Below, in pieces: positions 54,467 through 63,730 of a stretch of 64,000 bases of DNA. A model generated the notes under the pieces. It ran no database searches. It was not told the DNA's origin and saw only the letters and a list, made by a program, of their open reading frames with translations. Source of the stretch: Acheta domesticus. Its lineage: Eukaryota > Arthropoda > Insecta > Orthoptera > Gryllidae. Position 1 is the stretch's first letter. Each line of letters begins with the position of its first letter. Made by a program: the position numbers and the translations under genes. The stretch is from the NCBI GenBank assembly GCA_031308135.1, contig JAHLJT010009419.1, positions 180,622,856-180,686,855 on the forward strand, in the 5' to 3' direction.

Positions 54467-54569
54467 TCACAGCTTCCCGGTCTGGCCCCGCACGCGCGTC
54501 GCGATCACCTTGGCGATGGCCATGCAGGCGGTGGCGGTGGCCGGGGGCGCCACGCGGCAGTGCAGCACC
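54467..54569 (-). CDS. L2HGDH: L2HGDH-like coding exon 4 (C-terminus)
   Basis: This exon encodes the end of Arg429 and residues 430-462, VLHCRVAPPATATACMAIAK to ...RGQTGKL, then TGA at 54467-54469. It aligns with the family's closing block ILHVRNAPSPAATSSxAI, which contacts FAD. The canonical N-A-P-S-P is here V-A-P-P-A. The acceptor is CCGTGCCGCAG, without a good pyrimidine tract. A hAT insertion begins 38 bp upstream of the exon on the coding strand (target duplication from 54608). Confidence 0.85.
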
Positions 54570-57500
54570 CTGCGGCACGGAGTAGGCACGGCGCGCCGCC
54601 ATGCAAAGAGATGGGCGGGGGTGGGCAGATTTATTTACTTACTTATTTGTCAAAAAACAGTAAAAACTGTATATGTCGTGTGGGGAAAGATATTTACCTG
54701 CCCACATTTTCTTGAGGGCCAAAATTTAAAAAAAAAACAAAAAAAAAAAAAAAAACGAAAATAGAAAACGAAAAAATGAATTTAGAAAATAATTATTTTA
54801 GAAAAATAAAAATATTTGAAAAATGTTTGTTCCCGAGTTATAGAAAATCAATTTCAACGGTAAATGAACTACAAGCAAAAGGAGTGCTGAACAAAACGTG
54901 CGCTTTTACGTCCAGAAGCAAAACAATTTAACCCTCCGGCGGGCGCGTCCCATCATTTCCCACCAGCAGGCGCGTGCGGCACTACGTACCTCGTTTTTCA
55001 ACTTCCATTTTCGAGTCAATAGTTATTACTTATGTTATTGAATCTGAAGGAAATATTCTTTATTTATGTTTATATACATTTTATTTCATAATAACTAACT
55101 AAATACCAAACGAAATAACAATGTTAATAAGAACGTGATCCATCACTCGCTCCCTCCGTGTCTTGGCACGTGTTACATGTCGGGGAATGAATACGGTGCA
55201 AACGTGCCATCTAACGTTTCTTCGGAAACAACGCATTTAAATTTGAATTAGTAGTTAGTACTACAAACTCTGTCACAAATCTCAATAACAAAACAGCAGT
55301 AAGAATTCTAATGGATAAAATACGCAAATATTATAATTTGTTAAAGACCGTACCGCAACCGTTGGAGACTTCGGATTACTAATGAATAACGGTCGATCGG
55401 CAGTGTCTAAAATCGTGATTTGAATGTCATCCGATTGAAAATATAATAAAGAACTATGAGCTCATATATGTGACACCAATCATTTACACGAAATCAACAA
55501 AAATGTAAGAGTGCGGCACCGAGTGCCGCTACGCGCCCGCCGGAGGGTTAAATTCTTGTTTGAAATACATATTTTAAATACATTTTGTATTTGAAAAACT
55601 GTATTTTCACGTTGTTTGGTCACGTATTTTAGAGATGTATTTAAATACAGAAAATATGTGTACTTAGAAAAAGAAATACTTAAAATACTTTAAATACAGA
55701 TGAAGAAGATAACAAGGATATTTTCTTTTTGTTTTGTTTCCACTAGTGAATGAACTTTATTGAAACAAAAATAAAAGCTCCTTTCAGGTGTTGAGCTTGA
55801 ATTCTATTCATTTTTAAATGATAAATCTAATTAATGATGATCATTAAAAATGCTGTACAAATATCCCACAGTAAAAAGTGTTGATTCCTTTTATTACTAG
55901 TTTATATGTTCATCAGCGTCAGTTCAACCACTGTTTTCCTTTGCGAGTTTTTTTACATTTTCCAACTAGGGTTTTATTGTTTGATGATTTGTTTGAAAAA
56001 CTATTCGTTTTAACAGGAAATTCTGTTTATCTGAGTTAGACATATTTTTGATATAATTTTATATTTTAAAGTGTTTTGTGAAAGTATAAATGAAAGTGTT
56101 TTGTTTGGAAGATTTTAGTTAATGTTCAAAAATGTATGACTGTCAATTAGTAGTTTAGAGGAATTGTCAATTAGAATACATTGTTGCAATAAAAAAGTTA
56201 TAATGCAAAATTATTGTATTTACTTTAGTAATTGAAGTATTTTAAATACGTATGTATTTAGCAATCAAAACCTAATATATTTTGAGTATATATTTAAATA
56301 TGTATTTACAATGTATTTTGGTGAAGTATTTAAATACTAAATTTGAAGTATTTTGCCAAACCCTGGAGATGGGCGAGCTACTGCGCAGCTTATCCGACTT
56401 CAGCCAATGAGATTCAGGCACCAATTTTCGTCCCAATGTTCGCGCGAATTTCAAATAGAGCCAAAGACCAAAATTACGACATTGGGGGCCATCCGTAAAT
56501 TACGTAACGCATGAACTCTCAAATGAATTCAGCTGGAGGAACAATTACAACAAAAACGACTGATAGGCCCATTTTTTAAAAGCTACAACATCACACTTTC
56601 TCGATTGATCTGTAATGGATATGTAATATTCGTTTTGTCCAATTCACCATTCAGCCATCTTGTGAAGACACGCTCCAGCAAAAGACGTGCGGGAAATTCG
56701 CAGATCACAGGTTTTAATGATGAACGGATTTTCACCATATTTGCGTAAGCGTAATTTGCTCTACTCTAAGGACGCATGCTGAGACAAGAGATTTCTTTTT
56801 ATTGCTGGCAATCGAACTGTCCTTTATTGATACTGATATTTGAGAACATTTCTCCAACAATAACGAAATTTATCCAAATTTTGAAGAAAACGGTATACGA
56901 AACGATTAAAAGATATAATATTGACAAGTACATTGGACTAACTTATCCACATCACGAAGTTTAAATTTTACGTTATCTTACGTAGACCAATTTTTTTAAT
57001 TGAAATAATCACATTATTAGCGCAAATTAAAAAGAATAGATTTGTGATAATTGTCAGCGTCATGCTACGATCCTCCATGGAATAAAAATATTTTATTCAA
57101 AGAATTGACATGTTGGAAGTGCATCTCGAATACGGTAGAAAGGAAAGAAAAAGGTTGAAGAGGAATAATTGTCCACCAGATACGGCAAATTGACATGAAT
57201 CTTCTGAGGCTAAAAAAAGGGGGCCATCAGAGGAATTCTCATCTCGAGAGAGCCTTTTTCGATCGATTTTGACTGCCCCAAATTCAAATTCTTATCTTGC
57301 TTTACATAAAGTATCCTGGTATCATGTATGTTCACAACTTCCTACATCACTGATTTTCCTTTCTACGCAATAACGCAAATATTAGGAAGTTTTTGCCACC
57401 TCGAACGTTAAGCACTATCGATCTTCTGCTCATGCGCCGTTCAAGTTTCGCATCACTTTAGTGCATCTGCGCATGCGCAGAAGATCGATAGTGCTTCACG

Positions 57501-60500
57501 TTCGAAGTGGCAAAATCTCCCTATTACTCTCACCTGCTGCACACGTCTCGGTCAGGCACATCCTGGCCCGAAATCTCCAAAAGCAAGTCGTCGTACACCT
57601 CGCCTTCGCTTGTGATTGCCATGGGATAGACAATGACAGGCCCTCGCAAAATGTTATGAGGCTGTAGTCTTGGTACGTACTTCTGCAACCTTTTGATTTG
57701 CCTCGAGATAATGAAGTGCGACATGACTCCTTTGGTTCCTATTGAGAACTGAGAAGGACGTGTCCCCCAGAAGCCGCGGTACGTTGCCATTTCCCACACG
57801 TCCCTGAAACTGAAGAAGTGTCACATATTCTTCATTAATTTGTTCAATTTTCGTTAAGGAATAAATAATAAATTTGTTTGTGAACAAATGTTTAGTTTAT
57901 ATTTGATATTTGAGCTGTCATGAATTAAAAGGATGGTGCTGAACGGAAGTAAACAACTGTGTTGTCAAAAAAAGCAAAGAATGCGTTCAAATATTACTTT
58001 TTACTTTCCCATATACGTACGCATATACGAAGTAATATACGTAGTATATGTAAAGTTATGTAATGCTGCGCGAAAAAATAGCCAATTTTCGGCAGAAAAG
58101 AATAATTGCCGGGCCCTGATAACGCAAAAGTGGATAAAACCAGTTGTTATATTAAGAAAAAATCCCGTAACTCGTGGTTTAGCCAGAATCTCTATTTTGT
58201 TGGTCCTTGATACCGAAAAACCAATTGAAAGCAAAACGTCCGCCTGTCCATCCGTCTCTCAGTCTGTGTACAACCGTAGCGCCCAAACCGTAAGTACGAT
58301 TTCTTCCAAAACAAATATTCCCCAGCCGATCTGGTTCCACTCGAGGCGCCGCGATTTTGAAAAACATTCTTGAAAATTTGGGGGTACTTTACATGAAGCC
58401 CCCCGGACATTTTCAAAATTTTCTCAAAAAACGGCTCCAAATTTTTTCTTTAAATTTCTTTTAACAATAGAGTAAAACACATTTATTAAGGTGGCATATG
58501 TCCGATTTTCACGGTAAACTCTGAATTTTCGAAAATTGCAAAAGTTTGAATTGTTTCGGGCTCTTCCTACAACTACAAAATTAAATATAGAGATTTTTCC
58601 TTCATGAATACATGAGCTTTAAATAATGTCATACAAAGTTTCTCGAAAACTCGACCGTTTTCTATGAAAACTAGCTCAAAATTCCACATTTTCAGAAACG
58701 CTCAATCGCAATTTTCTTATAAATGGCTCCAAATTTTTTGTTCAAACTTCTTGAACGGATAGTGCTACTTGCACTCTTTAATATGAGGTGAAGTTCATTT
58801 TGGAGTATTTTTTTCATTTTGGGGAATTTGGGGTAAATTACACAAAAGTAATTTTTTGTAAGATCTCTCACACCTTTAATATGCACATTACCAGCAATTT
58901 CCAGACACTATTGTATTTGTGAGTTCATTTGCTTCAAATGACTTTAAGTGAAGTTTTTCGAAAACTCAAAAATTTTCTGTGAAAAAGAGCTTCACATTTT
59001 GCATTTTTAGTAGCGCTTCAACGCCATTTTCTTAAAAACGGTTCCAAATTTTTCAAAGAAAATTGCCATTGAGGACGAGGTTTTAGTGTTCTTTAATATT
59101 CTAAAACTAATATTTCCGTTCTATTAATAGGAAACCTAAAAATTAAGAAAATGTGCAAAAAAATGTACTTTGGGCGGCGATAGATGGTGGCTTCACGAGA
59201 ATGTGGCAATTCCGAATAGCTAGCCGAGACCCCAGGAAATAGAAACGAATACGAGAAAATCTGTGCCATTCTGTAGCAACACTAGTTAATTATTAGTGAC
59301 TTGGGTGTGACTATAAGTGAGTAGATATAAGCAAACTAATTATTGAATTTTCTGGACAATTATTTTAACATCAAGCCTCTGAAAGTAACTGTAATTTTTA
59401 CCAACGTTTGGCGAGGAAAAAACAAAACTTCGTAAGCCCACTTAGCCGGTAGGAATTCGTGTTGTACCTCAGGTTGGTTATTTTGTATCCTTCCCGCCGC
59501 GAAGCCGGCATGATGTTGGGGCCGGCGCACAGGGAATCGTCGCTGGCCCAGCGCGTGAAGTGCGGGCCCAGGAAGGGCAGGCAGGGGTCGGGCACGGGGT
59601 AGATGTGGCCTCTCACGAGGTGCCGCGCGCTGCAGCGCATGCGTAGGTAGTGCGCGCGCATCGGGAAGATCATGGGCGACTTGGAGCCGCCGGTCATCAC
59701 CGCGAACCTAACAACACGAATATTTTTTAAAAAATGTATTGTCTTCCTGTTCAATACATATATGTTTTTCAGGGTTGTGAATATACACTTTTATAACGTT
59801 TGGTTAATTCTAACTGTGGGTGCCCTGAATGGGCGCGTTAAATGTTTTTGGTTCAGTTCAATTATTTTAAAATATTCTTGAAAATGATACTACAAAAAAT
59901 GAGAATGGTCGTTGTTATTGATAGAGGTCATCTTTTGAGGTCAATTTTATGGTGGTCTGAATCTGTCTTTTGGGAAGCGTGAGTTCGGTTCTGCAGTGCG
60001 ACCAAGGTTGAATATGGGGGTGCAGGGAGATGTGGAAAGAGTAGAATAGAAGTCTTCGGACAGTTTAGTAATAAGCTCTTTTATTGTTGGAATTTGCAGT
60101 TCATGATTGATTTGCTGATTTGAGATGAACCATGAGGCTTTAATAATAATTCTTAGCGCTTTAACAACACGAACATGAATAAGAACATCATCATTTTCCA
60201 TTAGGGATGAAGCATATTGCCTGTTCCAGCCTCTTTCCATCTCATTCTTGGCCTTCCAATGTTTCTTTTTCCTCGCAGCTTATGATTCAGGGCTTGCGGC
60301 ATATTTCCAATATGTCACCCATTGCTGTCTGTACTTCTTAATTTTATCATGTACTGTTTCTTTCCGCCGTAATTTCTCTCTTATTTTATCACTTTTTATT
60401 TGGTCTCATAATGTACAGCCCTTTACTCCTTTCAGAAATCTCATTTCTGCGGATTCAATCCTCCTTAATAAGAACTTTTATGAAGCAAATCAAAACCTGT

Positions 60501-60768
60501 AAATAAACTAGGCAAGGCCCAAAGAGGCGAGCTGTATAGTTTTCAGTTAGTTATAAGATAGTTTTTAATTAGTCTGTTTAAGATACTGCCCTCCACCATC
60601 TCCATAAGCCTAATCGTCTGGAGATTAAAGTGTACGCCCAAATTTGAATAAATTCCCGCCCCTCCAGGGTAACTGGAGGGGGGGGGGGGACTGAAAAACA
60701 CCGCGAACCTGACCGCACAAATACAGCGGCTCTCGTTTGAAGAGATATTTACCATTCAATTAGAAACA

Positions 60769-60814
<46 letters not shown>

Positions 60815-63077
60815 TTATTCCCATCTTGTTTTAGAGAGACAATTTACATTGCATTTACTAGGAATTACTTACCATCGATAACCAGTTGTGATGGTTAGCT
60901 ATACTGGGTTTGTAATTTAATGACTTAACTTACACATTTACACATAATAATTTAACTACTTAATTTAATAATATCTTAACGTACACAGTCAACAGTTTTT
61001 TTACACAGTCATAGGCAACAGTTAGTTTACACAGTTTTAATGCAATATTTCAGTTAATTATTTACATCATTGTCATCGTCACTTCATCATTGACATCATC
61101 ATCACTTCACATCATTGTCATCATTATTTACATCATTGTCATGTATTTACACCATTGTTATATCATAACGATATGCTGATTTTAACTGAACGCATGTATC
61201 GGTAGGTAGGTAGATTTGCGAGTGACATAAGTCAATACGATGGAACCCCAAGTATAGATTCTTCCAGGTTTTTTTGTTATTTAAGGTCGCAACTACTAGG
61301 TCATTAGCGACCACTGTTGGATTTAACGTTACGGTATGAGGATGAAACGATATGGCGTAGGGGGTGAAAGGACGAACACATACAACTATGCCCGAGGCGG
61401 GACTCGAACCCGCGATCCCTCGGTCCGAGATCACTGCGACACTACTGCTTTAACGATCTCAGCCACGGGGCCGACAGATTCTTTCACTGTTAATTGGTAT
61501 CAGTGTATGATTTAAAATAAGAAATTGTATGAATTCGTCCTATTATTCTAACAAATTAGAGATTATTTTGAATCACTTAACTATTATTGTCTATATTTAT
61601 TTTCCATGATCAACAGAATATTAATATTATAGTGAAAGGTAAAAGACGAATAAGGCATAGAAAATTTTTTTAGGAGAAACAAATAAGTGTTGATTTTCAT
61701 TATATACTATATACACACACCTAGAAATATCTCAAGCAGCCCACTTAATTGAGTCACACTAGTAAACTACTAGAGTCACTTCGAATCAATATTACCATGT
61801 AATGGAAGTAAACACTTATTTCTTTCTCCTGAAAAATTGTTTTTTATAATATTCGTCTTTTACCTATCACTATTACCTTAAACGAGCAGAATATGTAGTT
61901 AATTATCATACTACAAACTGAAGGACCGACAAAGGAGGAAAGACGTAACTCGTTTATGAAGGTTATCCACATATTGTCGATACCAATAATATAATTTAGT
62001 CAACACGATACAGATTCTGTAATACCAATACTGATAACATCGAAGTAATGTATAAATATTTTAAAGTTCCAAGGATAATGAGGTATCAAACACAATAGTA
62101 GATTAAATTTTTTTAATATTTTGAGAATTTAGTCATGACTAAATTCTCAAAATATTTAAAAAAATTAATTTAAAAAAATGTTAATCTACTATTGTGGTTG
62201 ATATCTCATTATCCTTGGAACTTTATCATGGATTACCTCAAAACCTCTGCTGCCACCAGAGAATTTGTATAAATATTTCTATTCTTTAAATCGCGTCCTA
62301 CCTGTCGGCGAACATTCCGGCACACACCGCCACGAAAGACGCGTTCAAACTCCGCTCGTGCCCGAACACGCTCACCGGGAACTTCCTCTTCTCGCATTCG
62401 TTGCCCGAAAAGTTCCTGGCGAAGCCCTGCACCGGGAACCCCGTGAAGATTCGGCCCCCGCGGCAGCGGATGTCGTCGGCAAAACTCTTGGCCACCGCCT
62501 GCCAGCAGACCGTTCCGACGGGCACGCGCATGGCGCGGCAGCCTTCGCAGTTGGGTTCCACCTTTTGGATTTCACACGGCCCGTCCAGCATCTTTATGCC
62601 AGGAATGTTCATGTAGCAGGCGCGTTCGAAGAGTTCGTCTAAGCGTTTGGTTTCTAACATGTCCGTTGCTACTATAAGTTTGCAAGTTTTTCTGATCGGT
62701 ATGCCGACTTGTTTGCACCACGACTGCAGCAGTCGTCCACCTTTCACACAAAGCTTCTGCATTTGGGTTCCCGGCGTGCAGTAAATTCCAGAGTGGATGA
62801 TTCCGGGGTTTCGTGTGGTTTGATGTGTGGCGATCTCGCAATCTTTTTCCACCAGCGCCAGTTTGAGACAAGGATTTCTGGCGAGCATCTCGCGAGCCGT
62901 GGCGAGTCCTAGAATTCCACCACCCACGACGACAAAGTCGAAGTTGCATGGCTTGGCATCACCTTTGAACACTTTTTGTTGGAGCAGACCTGCGCTTATG
63001 GAAAGTTTCCGTTGTGAAGTATATATTTTTCCAGGAATAGTTCGGAAAAGGCGAAGAGTGAAACTAGCTTCTGTCAT
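54467..63077 (-). CDS. L2HGDH: L-2-hydroxyglutarate dehydrogenase-like, mitochondrial (complete, 4 coding exons)
   Basis: Join of 62302-63077, 59468-59707, 57534-57803 and 54467-54569 (minus strand) gives 1389 bases, 462 residues plus stop, almost exactly the length of animal L2HGDH. The enzyme oxidises L-2-hydroxyglutarate to 2-oxoglutarate with FAD in mitochondria, clearing a side product of malate dehydrogenase. An Arg/Ser/Thr-rich N-terminus (about residues 1-30) fits a targeting peptide. FDFVVVGGGILGLATAREML (46-65) is the FAD-binding Rossmann motif. Every intron is phase 2 and splits an AG/G arginine codon. Several motifs that are near invariant in the family are altered (see the exons), so it may be a diverged paralogue. 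Confidence 0.9.
54616..56365. mobile_element. hAT element (1.75 kb) with nested insertion
   Basis: The right end, read on the other strand, begins CAGGGTTTGGCAAAATACTT, a typical hAT terminus. The left end CGGGGGTGGGCAGAT is a diverged match. A perfect 8-bp duplication, GAGATGGG, flanks it at 54608-54615 and 56366-56373. The inner ends are rich in TATTTAAATAC. The left 290 bp share the repeat found at 17796-18056. A piggyBac-type MITE (54932-55547) is nested inside. No transposase frame remains. Confidence 0.82.
54932..55547. mobile_element. piggyBac-type MITE nested in the hAT element
   Basis: The ends are CCCTCCGGCGGGCGCGT and its reverse complement ACGCGCCCGCCGGAGGG. TTAA target duplications lie at 54928-54931 and 55548-55551. 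TTAA plus ends starting CCC are the piggyBac signature. A second inverted word (GCGGCACTACG against GTGCGGCACCGAGTGCCGC) lies further in. The interior is AT-rich and non-coding. Confidence 0.92.
57385..57521. mobile_element. 137-bp palindromic mariner/Tc1-type MITE next to a splice donor
   Basis: The two arms of about 55 bp are near-perfect reverse complements. Outer ends read GGAAGTTTTTGCCACCTCGA and, on the other strand, GGGAGATTTTGCCACTTCGA; the arms share AGCACTATCGATCTTCTG. TA dinucleotides flank it at 57383-57384 and 57522-57523, the mariner/Tc1 target duplication. It sits 12 bp from the last base of L2HGDH exon 3, just after the donor GTGAGAGTAA. Confidence 0.85.
57534..57803 (-). CDS. 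L2HGDH: L2HGDH-like coding exon 3
   Basis: This exon encodes residues 340-428 with split arginine codons at both ends. The run DVWEMATYRGFWGTRPSQFS, then GVMSHFIISRQIKRLQKYVP and LQPHNILRGP, aligns with the family's DVxxxxxxxGFxRLAxxxxxxGxxEM...LQKxxPEIxxxDLxRGPAGVRAQAL. The G-V-R-A-Q stretch, usually near invariant, reads V-I-V-Y-P-M here. It continues SEGEVYDDLLLEISGQ, matching the DGxLVDDFxF block. Acceptor TTCAGTTTCAG, donor CAG followed by GTGAGA. Confidence 0.88.
58000..58440 (-). repeat. Unclassified dispersed repeat family, copy c
   Basis: Read on the minus strand this is the best-preserved copy of the family seen at 17430: TTTCAATTGGTTTTTCGGTA, GGTTTTATCCACTTTTGCGT and TTTTCGCGCAGCATTACATA occur in the same order. 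Short open frames across it (58001-58440) encode repeat-derived peptides and no known domain. Confidence 0.75.
58430..59160. repeat. ~300-bp degenerate tandem repeat within the same element
   Basis: Three successive segments start at AAACGGCTCCAAATTTTTTC (58432), AAATGGCTCCAAATTTTTTG (58721) and AAACGGTTCCAAATTTTTCA (59036). The first two share further words such as TTTCTCGAAAACTCGACCGT / TTTTTCGAAAACTCAAAAAT. They directly adjoin copy c and probably belong to it. Confidence 0.65.
59468..59707 (-). CDS. L2HGDH: L2HGDH-like coding exon 2
   Basis: This exon encodes residues 260-338 with split arginines at both ends. The run includes FAVMTGGSKSPMIFPMRAHY, then HLVRGHIYPVPDPCLPFLGP, HFTRWASDDSLCAGPNIMPA and SRREGYKITNL. 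It aligns with the family block FRGxYLLL...LVKGNIYPVPDxxFPFLGVHFTPRxDGSIWLGPNAVLAFKREGY. The core IYPVPDPxxPFLGxHFT is kept. R-G-x-Y-L-L-L is R-A-H-Y-L-R-M here, and D-G-S-I-W-L-G-P-N-A is D-D-S-L-C-A-G-P-N-I. Acceptor GTGTTGTTAG, donor CTGAG followed by GTACAA. Confidence 0.9.
59947..60190 (-). mobile_element. Jockey-type LINE C-terminal fragment
   Basis: On the minus strand the frame reads VVKALRIIIKASWFISNQQI followed by NHELQIPTIKELITKLSEDF and ends at PKDRFRPP and a stop. This matches the C-terminal K-x-L-R-x-I-x-x-A-P-W-Y-x-x-N-x-x-I-x-x-D-L-x-I-P-x-(V/I)-x-E-E-I block of Jockey-like reverse transcriptases. 5'-truncated. Confidence 0.7.
60190..60510 (-). mobile_element. Second LINE C-terminal fragment
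   Basis: On the minus strand the codons read RRIESAEMRFLKGVKGCT, a stop, then DQIKSDKIREKLRRKE and IKKYRQQWVTYWKYAASPES. After a frame change comes GKRNIGRPRMRWKEAG. This is the AEMxFLRRVxGxTxxDxxRxxxIRExL...YRxxWxxHxxRM...GRPxxRW tail seen in many arthropod LINEs. Several stops and a frameshift mark it as dead. It abuts the Jockey-type fragment in the same orientation. Confidence 0.7.
60769..60812. repeat. (TAA)n microsatellite
   Basis: About 14 AAT/TAA units. The following sequence (CTTTTATTCCCATCTTGTTT) may be the reverse complement of a retroelement 3' end that carries the array as its tail. Confidence 0.85.
61060..61165. repeat. CATCAT/CATTGTCAT simple repeat
   Basis: Irregular tandem words CATCATTGTCATC, TTACATCATTGTCAT and TTCACATCATTG. 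No other content. Confidence 0.7.
61264..61475 (-). mobile_element. tRNA-derived SINE, minus strand
   Basis: Read on the minus strand it starts GTCGGCCCCGTGGCTGAGAT (A box) and carries GCGGGTTCGAGTCCCGCCTC (B box). A body follows that resembles the SINE at 27011, with a short A-rich tail. The duplication AGATTCTT flanks it at 61256-61263 and 61476-61483. A complete tRNA fold is not evident, so it is not listed as a tRNA gene. Confidence 0.88.
61630..61872. mobile_element. MITE with ~75-bp terminal inverted repeats
   Basis: The left end TAGTGAAAGGTAAAAGACGA and the right end (other strand) TAGTGATAGGTAAAAGACGA match, and similarity continues to AGGAGAAANAAATAAGTGTT. TTA occurs at 61627-61629 and 61873-61875 and may be the target duplication. 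Non-coding. Confidence 0.8.
62062..62225. repeat. 164-bp foldback palindrome
   Basis: The outer arms TAAAGTTCCAAGGATAATGA and its complement lie at the two ends. Inner arms share CAATAGTAGATTAA, and the centre is the perfect palindrome GAATTTAGTCATGACTAAATTC. Probably a foldback transposon. It lies 77 bp from L2HGDH exon 1, in intron 1. Confidence 0.8.
62302..63077 (-). CDS. L2HGDH: L2HGDH-like coding exon 1
   Basis: This exon encodes residues 1-258 plus two bases of Arg259. The ATG at 63075-63077 opens a presequence-like MTEASFTLRLFRTIPGKIYT. The FAD Rossmann fold GGGILGLA (52-59) and an acidic strand end VEKD (76-79) follow. HQTTRNPGIIHSGIY (85-99) corresponds to the family's HQTxxNSGVIHSGIY; the usual N-S-G is N-P-G. 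Then KLCVKGGRLLQSWCKQVGIP, CKLIVATDMLETKRLDELFE and the closing AVCAGMFADR, equal to the family's TCAGLYSDR. Donor CAG followed by GTAGGA. Confidence 0.92.
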
Positions 63078-63460
63078 ACTTTACAGAGCAGGTTAGCTTT
63101 CATTCAAGTCTGAAGTTATTTCGCCGCAGATTGCTCAAACAACATCAGATGAATATTATCGAATAAAGAAGACGATAAAAGTTGTATACTTGTCATTAAA
63201 AAATGCTTTGCTCATGTTCAATCCTGGTGTGTACATTTTCAATTTCTGTATACATTAAACAGAAGACAAAAGAATGTCTTTTACATTGACAAATGCAACA
63301 CAACAATAAATATTTACATTGAGCTATAACAAGCGAAAGCATGTAATGAAAATTCTGAAAAACTACATTCCTTGTAATATATATGCATCGATTTATTTCA
63401 ATCCTCTAAAATACCTATTTATCTTGAGTAGGAACTAAAAAACGTGCAGATTACCTTAAA
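63078..63460 (-). promoter_or_regulatory. 5' flank of the L2HGDH-like gene
   Basis: This AT-rich sequence upstream (on the minus strand) of the start codon must hold the 5' UTR and promoter unless a non-coding exon lies further away. No convincing core promoter motif was identified. Confidence 0.3.
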
Positions 63461-63699
63461 ACACCGTATAATGTGACACCAAACTATTTTAAATTTTCTG
63501 CACTGCGCACTAAATTGCCTTCATTATATCGTAAAGTATACGCATCGTTCGCCGAGCATTGTCTCAAATTCAACTCGGTATATCTTTATCATCCTTTGCT
63601 CGTCATTATAATCATCACTAAAGGCAATCGCTCTCACACTGGTAGCGTGAATGATCGCTCTGATCTCATTCTTAGCGTAATTTCACACTTAACGAGCTG

Positions 63700-63730
63700 T
63701 ATAAAAGGAGAGCGCCCTTCATCATCATTC
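63700..63730 (+). promoter_or_regulatory. TATA-box promoter candidate, plus strand
   Basis: TATAAAAG at 63700-63707 is followed by a TCATT initiator-like word at 63725-63729. The putative +1 A at 63727 is 27 bases downstream of the box, the usual arthropod spacing. The first downstream ATG (63796) opens only 14 codons before a TAG, so the gene, if real, would be spliced or start later, beyond the window. It would be divergent from the L2HGDH-like gene with about 0.6 kb between the starts. Confidence 0.35.

Larger units (their letters stand above)
54570..57533 (-). other. L2HGDH-like intron 3 (2,964 bp)
   Basis: Donor GTGAGAGT, acceptor ...CCGCAG. It contains the hAT element 54616-56365 with its nested piggyBac MITE, and ends on the donor side with the TA-flanked palindrome 57385-57521. 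The remaining DNA at 56374-57384 is AT-rich with no gene seen. Confidence 0.85.
57804..59467 (-). other. L2HGDH-like intron 2 (1,664 bp)
   Basis: Donor GTACAA, acceptor CTTCAGTTTCAG. Filled by the unclassified repeat (58000-59160). Confidence 0.85.
59708..62301 (-). other. L2HGDH-like intron 1 (2,594 bp)
   Basis: Donor GTAGGA, acceptor GTTGTTAG. It carries two LINE fragments, TAA and CATCAT simple repeats, a SINE, a MITE and a foldback; listed separately. Confidence 0.85.

Noticed and set aside
59672..59881. Plus-strand frames over the L2HGDH exons.
   Set aside because: Shadows of the minus-strand coding exons; the minus strand gives the conserved enzyme with matching splice sites.
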